Shown: positions 35,940 through 44,539 of the stretch, piece after piece
Layout: every line of letters starts with the position of its first letter
Numbering within the stretch: position 1 is the stretch's first letter
Assembly: GCF_003991355.1 (NCBI RefSeq)
Contig: NZ_RCSU01000002.1
Coordinates: 124,001-188,000, forward strand
Source: Pseudoflavitalea rhizosphaerae
GTDB taxonomy: Bacteria > Bacteroidota > Bacteroidia > Chitinophagales > Chitinophagaceae
Direction: 5' to 3'
Length of the DNA stretch: 64,000 nt
Notes under the pieces: generated by a model
Database searches by the model: none
What the model saw: only the letters and a program-made list of their open reading frames with translations
What the model was told of the DNA's origin: nothing
Program-made: the position numbers and the translations under genes

Positions 35940-36895
35940 TTCTTCGAACGATGATGTCTGTTAAATAATGGAGTCCAAACTTGATCAGCCTCATAATGGA
36001 TTATCGGAAGTGTATTGTTTGGAGTATTCGTATACATTACCAACAAGCTTCCAGTTTCATCAAATCCGAATTTTTGACCTTTATATTCAGGAACTGATGA
36101 CTGAATCAAATTCCTAAAATCAGAATTTCGGTTATCTTCACCAGCAATCGGATTTTTGGTTACAAAACAACTATCTTCCAATACCATTACTGGAGTCATT
36201 GTGAAATGATCAAACTCACTAGTCCCATCCATAATTCGTTTTATTCCTGACTTACAAATAATCAAGGGAATAAAAAGCACCTTAACATTATCATCAATCC
36301 CACATGCGAATTTAATGGAGTCAAATGACTGTGTTGCTGAGCCAACAAAGTCCTCTAATAATACTATATACTTAATTTTCCTTTTTTTAATATAACTTTT
36401 GATTTTATCAGGATCGCCAAATCGATGAAGCGATCTCCAGTCCGGCCGATACTCATGAGTTGAACTGATGTTATTTACATGGTAAAATTGACTTATTCTC
36501 ATACTATCAGTTACAGGGCAAAACCAAGAATAATTGATCCCTCCTGCAATGCGACTTTCCCAATCTGTATCAAAAAGACTGATGTTTTCTTGGTCTACTA
36601 TCCATCTCGTTACGATACTATTAAACGCGGTTCTATAAAGTGAACCAAATTCTTCTCTTCCTACATAAAAAATACGTTGTGCGATGCGCAGCAAATTTTG
36701 CTGGCTTGCATCATCCGATATATTAAAAACCCACTTTTTTAACCTCGCATAATATTCTAATGCTGGGCCACTGGCAGGTTCATAATCATGGTATAGGTTT
36801 TCTCCAAGGTATTCTAATAAATTATTAATAGCAATTAACTCATTGCCATCTTCCTCGGTCGACCATCTAATCAACGCTTCATTTAAATTGCTCAT
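35936..36895 (-). CDS. Phosphoribosyltransferase-like protein (PRTase-CE type)
   Basis: ATG at 36895 is preferred to a TTG at 36901. About 319 residues. The key motif is KYIVLLEDFVGSATQSF (about 175-191), which matches the PRPP-binding loop of type I phosphoribosyltransferases (hydrophobic strand, acidic pair or Glu-Asp, Gly-Ser/Thr) as seen in the PRTase family of conflict systems. The N-terminal half is helical and unrecognised. It overlaps the methyltransferase gene by 17 bases and the ATPase gene by four. It may modify a nucleotide or protein on phage signal. Confidence 0.72.
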
Positions 36896-38090
36896 TTGCA
36901 ATTATTTTTTTAACATTTTTCGCAATGAAGCGAGATAATGGAGGCGGTACGGCATTCCCAATCATTTCATATTGTTTTTGAATAGGGCCATGAAAAATAA
37001 AATCATCCCCAAATCCTTGAATTCTTGCTGCCTCACGAACAGACAAAGACCTATTCTCAAGGGGATGTAGGAAATTTTTATAATTCCCAAATCTTGTATC
37101 AACTGTTGGAGACAAAGTAGACAAATCCAATCGTTTAAACTTACCATTGAAGGTATTTGTAAGTTCAACATATTTTTTTTGCACTATTTTGATATACCCC
37201 TTTTTTGTTAATGAGTTAATAAGGGAGTCAGTCTTCCCATTAAAATGACGCTTGAGTATTTTCTTTTCCACCGGGTCTGCGTCTCCACTAGAACGTCGTC
37301 TAATTTGTCGCCTTAACTTCATTAATGTCACAAGAAACTGGATTTCACTTTTATTTGTCCGACCAAAAACTTCTGGAATATTCCATGTGTGAACTGATCT
37401 TTCTCCCCCCCGCACATTGCATAGCTTTTGCCCTGGTTTAATTTTATTAGCGATAATTAAATCGTCTTTGTTTTCAATAAAATTTAAGTTGTGATTGTTT
37501 TTTGTACTCAAATCATTGAGTATATCTCTTAATAATACTTTCTGCTTAGGAGGAGAAAGCAGTTCAATTTCTCCATCCTCCCCCTTCCAAGCATATAATA
37601 TTATTCTCTTTCTTAATTGTGGCACCCCAAAATCGGATACTTCATATTTGATCATCCTTGTAGAATACCCATTTTTTTTTAGTAGGGCTTGTAACTCTAT
37701 CCAGTATTTTCTATGTTCACCTGAAATCGACCCTGGCACGTTTTCACAAACAAAAACCTTAGCATTGTATTGAATAGCAATTTTTCCACCAACTAACAGC
37801 AAACTGTTTCTTGGGTCATTTACTACTCTTTTACCAATTGTTGAGAACCCCTGGCAGGGTGAACCAGAAATAACAAAATCAATATTACTAGGTAAATTAC
37901 CTGGTAATTCTAGATTATTTAAATCATGAATGTATGTAGGGACATCTAAGTTCTTGGAGTGTACATCTGTTACAACTGGATCAATATCATATGCTCCTAA
38001 ACACTCAAATTCGCTGGTATTAAAGCCCGCATCAAATCCTCCACATCCGGAAAACAAGCTAATGTATGTAATCTTGTTACTTAGACTCAT
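36879..38090 (-). CDS. DNA 5-cytosine methyltransferase
   Basis: 403 residues with all C5-methylase motifs in order: FSGCGGFDAGF (13-23), GSPCQGFSTIG with catalytic Cys79, ENVPG (116-120), QLRKR (158-162), a target-recognition region (about 220-335), then SVREAARIQGFG and IGNAVPPPLSRFIA. It methylates a cytosine in a specific duplex site, not predictable here. No restriction endonuclease is adjacent. Instead it heads an operon with PRTase-like, ATPase and Rossmann-like genes, suggesting a self/non-self mark for that system. Confidence 0.93.
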   Translation of the reverse strand: MSLSNKITYISLFSGCGGFDAGFNTSEFECLGAYDIDPVVTDVHSKNLDVPTYIHDLNNLELPGNLPSNIDFVISGSPCQGFSTIGKRVVNDPRNSLLLVGGKIAIQYNAKVFVCENVPGSISGEHRKYWIELQALLKKNGYSTRMIKYEVSDFGVPQLRKRIILYAWKGEDGEIELLSPPKQKVLLRDILNDLSTKNNHNLNFIENKDDLIIANKIKPGQKLCNVRGGERSVHTWNIPEVFGRTNKSEIQFLVTLMKLRRQIRRRSSGDADPVEKKILKRHFNGKTDSLINSLTKKGYIKIVQKKYVELTNTFNGKFKRLDLSTLSPTVDTRFGNYKNFLHPLENRSLSVREAARIQGFGDDFIFHGPIQKQYEMIGNAVPPPLSRFIAKNVKKIIANEQFK

Positions 38091-38150
38091 CTATTCTATC
38101 AGTTATAATTGTACTTAGATTTATTGTTGAAGGTCCATCCAGTTGACTTG

Positions 38151-38933
38151 CTAAAGAGTAGCATTAACTAATGAATTGTTTTTCTTAATAATCATTTTTA
38201 ATTCTGGGCCAACAACTCTTAGTAATTGCTCTTTTATTTCATTTTCTTGATTCCTGCGTTTTGCATAGGTCATAAGTTTAGAAAAGTTAATTGTGTAATT
38301 CATGATAATACTCTTATAAAAAGTAGCGAGTCTGTCTTCAATACCGAAGTAAACATTAGAGTCACACCATAAGTCAACAATTATTTTTTCCAAGCTGGGC
38401 ATATATACATTATCGAAAATTTGCAAAGGAGATCTCCCTAAGAGGGGTTTCAAAATAATTGGACGCTCTGCATTGGCAACATACCTTAATATTGTTTTTC
38501 TATCTGGTTTTAGAAATAATTCCCTTACCCCGTTTTTCAAAAGGAGGGTAAACACTTCTTCCAATGAGCTTTTTTCTGCCTCGATAACAATTATACTTTT
38601 TAATAAATTACCATCCGATATTGAGCATAACCAATTTGTGTCCATAATGCAATAAGACGGTTCGAATTGACTCGAATTTATGAGACTATTTATATGAGTT
38701 ATACAAGAGTCCAGTATAGGCTCAAACATCCTTTTATTCTTAATTGTATAAATTCCGCGTCCAATATCACCGATTAAGTTTCGCTTTTTTAATTCGAATA
38801 AACGCCAAGTGAAAGTGTTTTCATTAAGCTGAGGTTCAAATTGCCTAAAAAAGGTAAGTAATTCCTTCCGAGTAAGTATGGGATGAGACTTAAATTCTTG
38901 AATTAGCTTGGTATACAGGAAGTTATGGGACAT
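38151..38933 (-). CDS. AbiEi-like antitoxin/regulator (DUF6577-like)
   Basis: ATG at 38933 is preferred to a TTG at 38939. About 260 residues. The N-terminal winged helix (ILTRKELLTFFRQFEP and NTFTWRLFELKKRNLI, then RGIYTIKNKR) and the following alpha/beta domain resemble AbiEi-type antitoxins and the related DUF6577 family. The C-terminal part has a nucleotidyltransferase-substrate-like helical layout. No AbiEii toxin is adjacent; the methyltransferase follows after 60 bases in the same direction. It may regulate that operon or be an orphan. Confidence 0.6.
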   Translation of the reverse strand: MSHNFLYTKLIQEFKSHPILTRKELLTFFRQFEPQLNENTFTWRLFELKKRNLIGDIGRGIYTIKNKRMFEPILDSCITHINSLINSSQFEPSYCIMDTNWLCSISDGNLLKSIIVIEAEKSSLEEVFTLLLKNGVRELFLKPDRKTILRYVANAERPIILKPLLGRSPLQIFDNVYMPSLEKIIVDLWCDSNVYFGIEDRLATFYKSIIMNYTINFSKLMTYAKRRNQENEIKEQLLRVVGPELKMIIKKNNSLVNATL

Positions 38934-38939
38934 TTTCAA

Positions 38940-39599
38940 ATATAAGCCATTTTAGTATAAAAAGTAGCTATCATTTGAAGCCAATTCCGCTACTGTATTA
39001 TATTAATGAAAATCAACCATATACGATTTAACGTAGCCTTCAAACGAGTATTGACTATCAGGAGAAATCAAGGCATTTAACAAGATAGAATCTAACGTAT
39101 AATTTTAGTCGTTACCGTGCCAACACTCAATTTTTTGTTTAACAATCTCTAATAATATGCCTTCATTCACAGAAGAATTGCATGAAATAGATGAAGTTGA
39201 TTTAACTGTAGAAAAAGCAATAGAAACCTTGAGAGACATATTTTCTAACAAACTATGACAACTTCCTATTTTTTCTCACCGATCTTTCAGCGAAGGAATA
39301 TATAGTTAGGGCGTAAGTCTTGAAAAATAGTGCACGATTAAACTTTGGAGGCAATTAAAGATACAAAATACTATGCGTTGCCAACAGATATCCACGCTAC
39401 TGAATAACTAAATAGAACAAGTACTTAAATTCTAGAGGTAGCATCTTTTGACATTCGGCAGGTGTGCTACAATGATATATGTTGTATATTTTACACAATT
39501 GAGATATTGAGCGAGCGGTTGCTGGAAGAGACAAAAAATATTATATTAGGATAATGTAACTGATATATATAATAGAATGATATACATAAACTAGCTAAA
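38940..39599. other. 660-base AT-rich intergenic region
   Basis: Divergent gap between the AbiEi-like gene and the winged-helix gene. It holds one small rightward frame, 39157-39258 (33 codons, acidic, PSFTEELHEIDEVD at its start), which might encode a peptide but has no supporting signal beyond its base pattern. No repeat, tRNA or strong hairpin was seen. Confidence 0.5.
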
Positions 39600-40853
39600 A
39601 TGAACGCAAATACCTCAATCGGAGTACGTATACATGATATTCATCACGGCTTGATTCAAAGCACCGGAGCCATAATTGAAACCGAATATGATCAACTGAA
39701 AACATTAGGTTCTGCGATTCAAATAGCCACCACGATAAAGGATCATGAGACGATTTCTGATACCAAGTCTCTCTATGCAGCAGCCGGAGAACTAAAAATC
39801 TCCAGACCGCTTGCCAAGGAATCACTTGAAAAGCTTCAGGAGCTAGGCTATGTAAGATTAAAATATTCTACGGGTAAATCCGAAATTGCGAGAATTGATA
39901 TTGTAATTCCAGATACTCAGAAGATATATACGGACTTCGGTCAATATTTTCTTGCAGAAAATAAAAGTGAGCTTGCTGGCAAGACTATTGAGGTCCTTGA
40001 AAAATTAAGTGATATTCCGCACAAAGAGCAAGAAATCGTTAGAGCACTTAATATCGACCCAAGAGTATATGACCAAATTAAAGATGTGTGTACAACTGCA
40101 TCATTGGTTGGTACCTATGTTTCGCCTACAGATTCTCAATCAATTATTTTCTCGCCGTTGTATTGGGAGGATAACCCAAAACAAGTATTTGAACTCTTAA
40201 AAAAATATTCAACAAATGACTTCCTATTAGCCGTAGATACTATTAAAGAGTACCAGGGACTTCCTGACTCAAAATTTCAAAACGATGAGGTATTAAATAC
40301 TGCTATTACGATTGGCTGTTTACCTACTCTTTCTGTAACTTCAACAAATGGGCTAAAAAAATTTATTTTTACGCCTAGGACTGGAGTTGGGCCAATAGAA
40401 AAGAATTTGTTATATAAGGCGAGGGTACTGATTTCTTGTGTTCGTTATGGCGAAAATTTTGCTGGGATAACCAAGATTTTGTATCCAGAGAGGTTGATGA
40501 CACTCCTAGTGAACCGTGGGTTCCTTAAGGCCCACTCTGAAAGTCTGATGCAGTACGAAGCTGCAAGAAACTTAGGGTTAGTTAAAATAATTCCATCATA
40601 CACCGATAGGTACGAGGTTCATTTCATCGATAACGAAGAAAATCGATTAGTTGCGAGAATGGCATTAGATATGATTAAATTTGGAGACACGACGAGGTTT
40701 GACAGCTCTAAAGTAGAAGCGGGTAAGCTGTTGCTTCCGGGAGCGGCTTTACATCCAACTCAAACCAGAAGCCACACCTTAAAAGCAGTAACCACGACCA
40801 AATCGCAAGCAACAATGAAAAGAATTAATGACTTATTAAGAGGCATTGAGTAA
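39600..40853 (+). CDS. Winged-helix sensor-like protein of a two-gene nuclease unit
   Basis: 417 residues, soluble. Residues about 55-95 (SDTKSLYAAAGELKISRP then LAKESLEKLQELGYVRL) form a MarR/GntR-like winged helix; a second HTH-like segment is at about 138-165 (IPHKEQEIVRALNIDPRVY). The rest is alpha/beta of unknown family with a basic tail. The next gene, one base after its stop codon, encodes a PD-(D/E)XK nuclease-like protein. The pair is AT-rich and sits in the cargo of the island, so I infer a defence role: this protein may recognise DNA and guide the nuclease. Confidence 0.65.
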   Translation: MNANTSIGVRIHDIHHGLIQSTGAIIETEYDQLKTLGSAIQIATTIKDHETISDTKSLYAAAGELKISRPLAKESLEKLQELGYVRLKYSTGKSEIARIDIVIPDTQKIYTDFGQYFLAENKSELAGKTIEVLEKLSDIPHKEQEIVRALNIDPRVYDQIKDVCTTASLVGTYVSPTDSQSIIFSPLYWEDNPKQVFELLKKYSTNDFLLAVDTIKEYQGLPDSKFQNDEVLNTAITIGCLPTLSVTSTNGLKKFIFTPRTGVGPIEKNLLYKARVLISCVRYGENFAGITKILYPERLMTLLVNRGFLKAHSESLMQYEAARNLGLVKIIPSYTDRYEVHFIDNEENRLVARMALDMIKFGDTTRFDSSKVEAGKLLLPGAALHPTQTRSHTLKAVTTTKSQATMKRINDLLRGIE

Positions 40854-40854
40854 T

Positions 40855-41910
40855 ATGGAAAATAAAGATTTAGACTTAAAGCTGCTTACGAAAACTCTAT
40901 TTGAACTAATGGGATTTAGCACTCATTTTGAAGTCAAACTGAGAAGTAAAAGCTATGTGCAAACATATAAGACACACGATATTTCTGATATTGATGTCTA
41001 TGGATATAAATTCTTGGGTGATCTTTCTCTAAACACAGTAGGGGCAGAATGTAAAAGTGGCGAATCTAACGCGTTAGAGGAAGCATTTAAATTTATGGGA
41101 ATTGTGGATTACTTCAATATTGGTACTGGATACTTAATGAAAAGCAAAATTCATCAAAATGCCAGAGAAATTAGTGCCAAAAACAATTTTAGGTGTTTTT
41201 CTGAAGCGGAATTGCGAAAGCTGCTTCTAGGATTTAGTATTGACATTGACAAAAATATCAAAATTGAACATGCAAAATTTAGGAGGCATCAGGATTCAAT
41301 GAAAGCTCTCAAAATTGCAAATGAAAAATTACATGACTATATTAACTTAGACTACTGGAACAAGGAAAACTGGAGGAATATTCACAATATAGTGCATTTA
41401 ATACATCGAAAGGAAGCGCAATTGAGTCTGTTTTCTAAGGAAGTCAGTGAAGTTAGCATTAAGCACGCTTATTATTATGTTCTTGAACTATTTAGCTTCT
41501 CGTTGTTGAAGAATATTAGTAACGCGATGATGATTAACTATTCGGATGTAGATAATTCCATTGTGATTTCATTGTTTGGAGGTGCTGAGTCACTGCACGA
41601 ACGACGCAGAATTGCAGATATGGTTAATATTGCAACTGGAGAAAGTTTGAGCCTAGAGCCGGAATGGCAGTCGGCTTTTGTAACTATTTCTTCCAGGTTA
41701 GCACTATCGCCTTTTGCTGCTGCTCAAATACCTACCCTTATTCAAGATATTCGTGAAAACTGCTTTTACGATAAGAAAATATCTATAACTTCAGCGACCT
41801 TAAAAAAATATCCCGATCTAACACGAAAGTTCGCACAAGATATTGTTCAATTTCTAGTGCTCGCATCAGGAGTAGATACTACTGTTTATTCAGAATTAAT
41901 GGCTTTATAA
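40855..41910 (+). CDS. PD-(D/E)XK nuclease-like protein
   Basis: ATG at 40855, one base after the previous stop, is preferred to a TTG at 40846. 351 residues. HDISDIDVYGY (41-51) followed by VGAECKSGES (62-71) gives the Asp ... Glu-x-Lys signature (D45/D47, E65, K67) of Mrr-like and related restriction nucleases, preceded by a helix typical of the fold. The C-terminal 200 residues are helical and unrecognised. Tight coupling to the winged-helix gene suggests one complex that cleaves DNA. Confidence 0.7.
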   Translation: MENKDLDLKLLTKTLFELMGFSTHFEVKLRSKSYVQTYKTHDISDIDVYGYKFLGDLSLNTVGAECKSGESNALEEAFKFMGIVDYFNIGTGYLMKSKIHQNAREISAKNNFRCFSEAELRKLLLGFSIDIDKNIKIEHAKFRRHQDSMKALKIANEKLHDYINLDYWNKENWRNIHNIVHLIHRKEAQLSLFSKEVSEVSIKHAYYYVLELFSFSLLKNISNAMMINYSDVDNSIVISLFGGAESLHERRRIADMVNIATGESLSLEPEWQSAFVTISSRLALSPFAAAQIPTLIQDIRENCFYDKKISITSATLKKYPDLTRKFAQDIVQFLVLASGVDTTVYSELMAL

Positions 41911-42242
41911 TTAGCTAAAGCCTTTTGCGCACTCACTAGTTGCTTATCTCATATTCTGCAATGCGCATGTTTTACATCCTGTTATAATATTTTCTTTTTA
42001 GGACCTTCTGTAATACTTGCCAGGTCTGCGATACAGGCGAAATCCGGATTTACTTTATTTATTAGAAATGTTCTTTTTAAAATTGTAGGTAATTCCTGAT
42101 GGAAAGTTGGAATAAAGTTAAACATAGAGAAACTACAGTTGGGTAAATTCAGGATAGCAATATGGGTAGGTTTTCAAAATGTTTTAGGAATCATATGCGT
42201 AGCATACATTGCTAATCTAATTATAAGTAAATAACATCGAGA
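41911..42242. other. 332-base region with a decayed recombinase end
   Basis: Apart from the recombinase remnant at 41994-42108 nothing coding is visible. The gap lies at a likely junction between an outer and an older integrated element. Confidence 0.5.
41994..42108 (-). pseudogene. Remnant of a second serine recombinase (C-terminal fragment)
   Basis: These 115 bases match the coding sequence near 24800-24915 of the intact recombinase over their full length with scattered differences. Translated, they give FPSGITYNFK, then after a one-base frameshift RTFLINKVNPDFACIADLAS, against FPKGIVYNFK and GTFLTNEVNPVFACIADLAA in the intact gene. Same orientation as the intact gene. Neither the 5' part nor the tRNA overlap remains. 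It shows that a related element once ended here. Confidence 0.8.
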
Positions 42243-42968
42243 TTATTTAATTCCATAACAATCATTAAAATTCACTATACCGTACTTTTTGAGAATAGCG
42301 TCCAAGTTTGCATAAAACCATAAATTATTTAAAGTATCGCTCACTTGCCATTGCTGGAATAGATTTTCAATTTCAGACGTTAACTCATTATTGATTTCTT
42401 TCAAGGGTGATAAAATTAGATCTGGGTGTAATCCATTTTCAGTTGAGGGATCTTTAATTTTATACAACTCAAATAACTTAGCTCCAGATATTAGCTGAAT
42501 AATTCCTAAAATCTCCTTGCATAGATCAATAGTTCCTGCATTATTTAGCGTTTGCAAAACAACTACCTTCATAAACATTCCACCTAAAAAATAATCCTTA
42601 GGAGTATCCTGTAAAAACTCATCAACACTATACCCCATTGTGAGAAACTCGTCCAACATTTTAAAGTGACCTAAATCATTGTTCATGTGCCCAATAAATT
42701 CAATACTGAATGGAGAGTTTCGAACATTAAAATGACTATAAGTATATATATCGTCAGTAAATCCCATAAGATTCAACTTAACATGAAGTAGTTCATGTGC
42801 CATAGCTGCAGGATCTGGAATATTAGTAGGTGCACTTATTTTATAACAAGTTTGAACACGCCAACATGGAATTCCTGAGTTCTCTTCAAATAAAATACAA
42901 GCTCCCTTTTCAGTTAAGAAATCATACAATTTTTTGTTTTCTTGATCGAAGGATTCTTCTAAAGCCAT
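42243..42968 (-). CDS. Putative zincin metallopeptidase, unknown family
   Basis: 241 residues, no signal peptide. AMAHELLHVKL holds a zinc motif HExxH (H58-E59-H62). A third ligand could be one of the acidic residues in IEFIGHMNNDLGHFKMLDEF about 28-48 residues later. The rest is helical. It is alone, AT-rich, between the recombinase remnant and an att-like site. Cytoplasmic HExxH proteins in islands often cut regulators (as IrrE/ImmA do), but no HTH partner is present, so the role is open. Confidence 0.6.
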   Translation of the reverse strand: MALEESFDQENKKLYDFLTEKGACILFEENSGIPCWRVQTCYKISAPTNIPDPAAMAHELLHVKLNLMGFTDDIYTYSHFNVRNSPFSIEFIGHMNNDLGHFKMLDEFLTMGYSVDEFLQDTPKDYFLGGMFMKVVVLQTLNNAGTIDLCKEILGIIQLISGAKLFELYKIKDPSTENGLHPDLILSPLKEINNELTSEIENLFQQWQVSDTLNNLWFYANLDAILKKYGIVNFNDCYGIK

Positions 42969-43311
42969 TTTCGTTTATTAAGTATAACCTAAGATATGTT
43001 AATATGGCAACTTACCAAGTAAATATAAAATCACTTCGAATAAATTAACCATTATTGACGGATCTCAGAGTAGTGCATATTCAAACACATGAAAGCTTAA
43101 TAAGCCATATAAACAATGGAATTTTTGAATAATGATTCTTGATTACTAGTAATCTAGAAAAAAATTACAACCTCAAAAACTGGTATTAAGATAATATCAC
43201 ATACTCAATTCTGACAAAGTATGCATATTATGATGCCATAAGTTAGATTTTTGACTTGCCATCCCGACAATTCTAACAAAAGCCTTGGTTATTAACCAGG
43301 GCTTTTGCTTT
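42969..43311. other. 343-base AT-rich gap with an att-like site
   Basis: No gene is visible. Near its right end is CCCGAC (43263-43268) followed by a terminator hairpin, the same arrangement as at tRNA-Pro and at 44456. I read it as a second attachment scar. Confidence 0.4.
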
Positions 43312-43316
43312 TTATT
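43278..43316 (+). terminator. Terminator hairpin next to the att-like site
   Basis: Thirteen-bp stem AAAAGCCTTGGTT/AACCAGGGCTTTT (one T-G pair), loop ATT, then GCTTTTTATTT. Confidence 0.8.
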
Positions 43317-44268
43317 TAAAAGTATAGTTTGTCTTATTTTTCTCCCCCGTTTTTTTCAATACACCTTCTTCCACTGCCTCCTTTAAATCCCGGCTGGCTG
43401 TAGCTTGTGAAATTTCTTTAAAGTGTCTTAGATATTCTTTCCGTGTAAAAGCTTTCTTCCCTGCAATTGAACTAAACACCAGTACCCTGTCTGAACTTAG
43501 CAATGTTCTATTTTGTTGGGATAATAGCTCTTCCAGGGATTCTAAAATTATCCCTAACATGAATTCTATAAAAATTGTTGAATTTCCGGACTTGTCAGAT
43601 TTGCTTAAGGCCTCATAATATTGTTGCTGTCTCTGCTTAACAATTGTTTCAATAGGTAAATACTCAAAAACAGGATACTGGTGTTTTAAAATTACTGTTT
43701 GCCAAAGCCTTCCAATCCGTCCATTACCATCCATGAACGGGTGAATAAATTCCAGTTCATAATGAAACACACAACTTTTTATCAATGCCAGATCCTTGGA
43801 AGATTTTAGATACCCAAATAAATCATTCATTAAAGGTTTAACCATTTCCCCAGGAGGAGCAATGTGAGTAATATCACTTCCTTTTACAATCCCCACTGAC
43901 TTCGTTCTGAGCTTTCCTGATTTATCAATTAACCCCTTCATAAGAAGATTATGAGCATGAAGGAGAGATTGAATACTATTGGGATTGAATTCATTTAATT
44001 TTTCATAAACTACAATAGCGTTTTTAACTTCGAGAATATCTTTTTGCGGACCAAGTACCCTCTTGTTCTCTACAATTGCTGTTATTTGTTCAATAGAAAG
44101 TGTATTCCCTTCAATTTCTAACGAAGCCTGAATTGTTTTAATTCGGTTTGATTTTCTTAATTCTGCAGGAGGTTTGTGTAAATGCGTTGCATTTATTTCT
44201 CCTATTTTTTCAGATATAGTAGCTACTAGCTGGAGAATGGCAGAGGTGATATTGTATGGAGGCTGCAT
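43312..44268 (-). CDS. Fic-family protein (putative AMP transferase) with C-terminal winged helix
   Basis: Start at 44268 (MQPPYNITSA) is preferred; the ATG at 44283 lies inside a perfect palindrome. About 318 residues. The Fic motif HPFMDGNGRIGR (176-187) is complete. The inhibitory helix SLEIEGN (49-55) lies N-terminal, as in class II Fic proteins, so AMP transfer is held back by its Glu. The C-terminal 60 residues (RKEYLRHFKEISQATASRDLKEAVEEG) form a winged helix, typical of DNA-binding Fic proteins that control their own gene. Single gene with promoter and operator. Confidence 0.92.
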   Translation of the reverse strand: MQPPYNITSAILQLVATISEKIGEINATHLHKPPAELRKSNRIKTIQASLEIEGNTLSIEQITAIVENKRVLGPQKDILEVKNAIVVYEKLNEFNPNSIQSLLHAHNLLMKGLIDKSGKLRTKSVGIVKGSDITHIAPPGEMVKPLMNDLFGYLKSSKDLALIKSCVFHYELEFIHPFMDGNGRIGRLWQTVILKHQYPVFEYLPIETIVKQRQQQYYEALSKSDKSGNSTIFIEFMLGIILESLEELLSQQNRTLLSSDRVLVFSSIAGKKAFTRKEYLRHFKEISQATASRDLKEAVEEGVLKKTGEKNKTNYTFK

Positions 44269-44272
44269 AACT

Positions 44273-44294
44273 GATAGTATCATTTGATACTATC
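44273..44294. promoter_or_regulatory. Perfect palindromic operator of the fic gene
   Basis: GATAGTATCA, TT, TGATACTATC: ten-base arms without mismatch, ending five bases before the preferred start and overlapping the expected transcription start. The Fic protein's winged helix is the obvious candidate binder. Confidence 0.75.
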
Positions 44295-44327
44295 AAAAGT
44301 ACGCTAATATTGCTGGATCTATTCAAA
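44294..44327 (-). promoter_or_regulatory. Promoter of the fic gene
   Basis: Minus-strand -33 TTTG (44324-44327), 22-base spacer, -7 TACTTTTG (44294-44301). Transcription would start inside the palindrome. Confidence 0.6.
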
Positions 44328-44455
44328 GATTATTCACTGTATTAAGATGATTAAGGCTTAAAAAACATTTTTACTTTTATCTATTGGATCTATTCTGAAT
44401 AAACACTGATTTCCAATAATTCAGGAGCAAAAAGGTTAGACGATTGTCCTATTAT

Positions 44456-44461
44456 CCCGAC
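44456..44461. other. Proposed right attachment core (CCCGAC)
   Basis: CCCGAC preceded by ATTAT and followed by a terminator hairpin four bases on, as expected if the original downstream flank of tRNA-Pro now lies here. Gene content changes from island-like to chromosomal to the right. Confidence 0.4.
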
Positions 44462-44465
44462 AAAA

Positions 44466-44503
44466 ACAGTAAACCCGCTCTCAGAGCGGGTTTACTGTTT
44501 TTT
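44466..44503 (+). terminator. Strong terminator, perhaps the original tRNA-Pro terminator
   Basis: Perfect 15-bp stem ACAGTAAACCCGCTC/GAGCGGGTTTACTGT with loop TCA and a T tract. Confidence 0.85.
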
Positions 44504-44539
44504 AGATTCTCCTTAAAAAATACTAAGTAATTAAATAAT

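Noticed and set aside
39157-39258. 33-codon acidic frame in the 660-base gap
   Set aside because: Plausible base pattern, but no promoter box, partner gene or known motif; mentioned only within the gap entry.
39448-39476. Sigma-70-like TTGACA ... TACAAT upstream of the winged-helix gene
   Set aside because: The spacer is only 14 bases, and this organism uses TAnnTTTG-type boxes.
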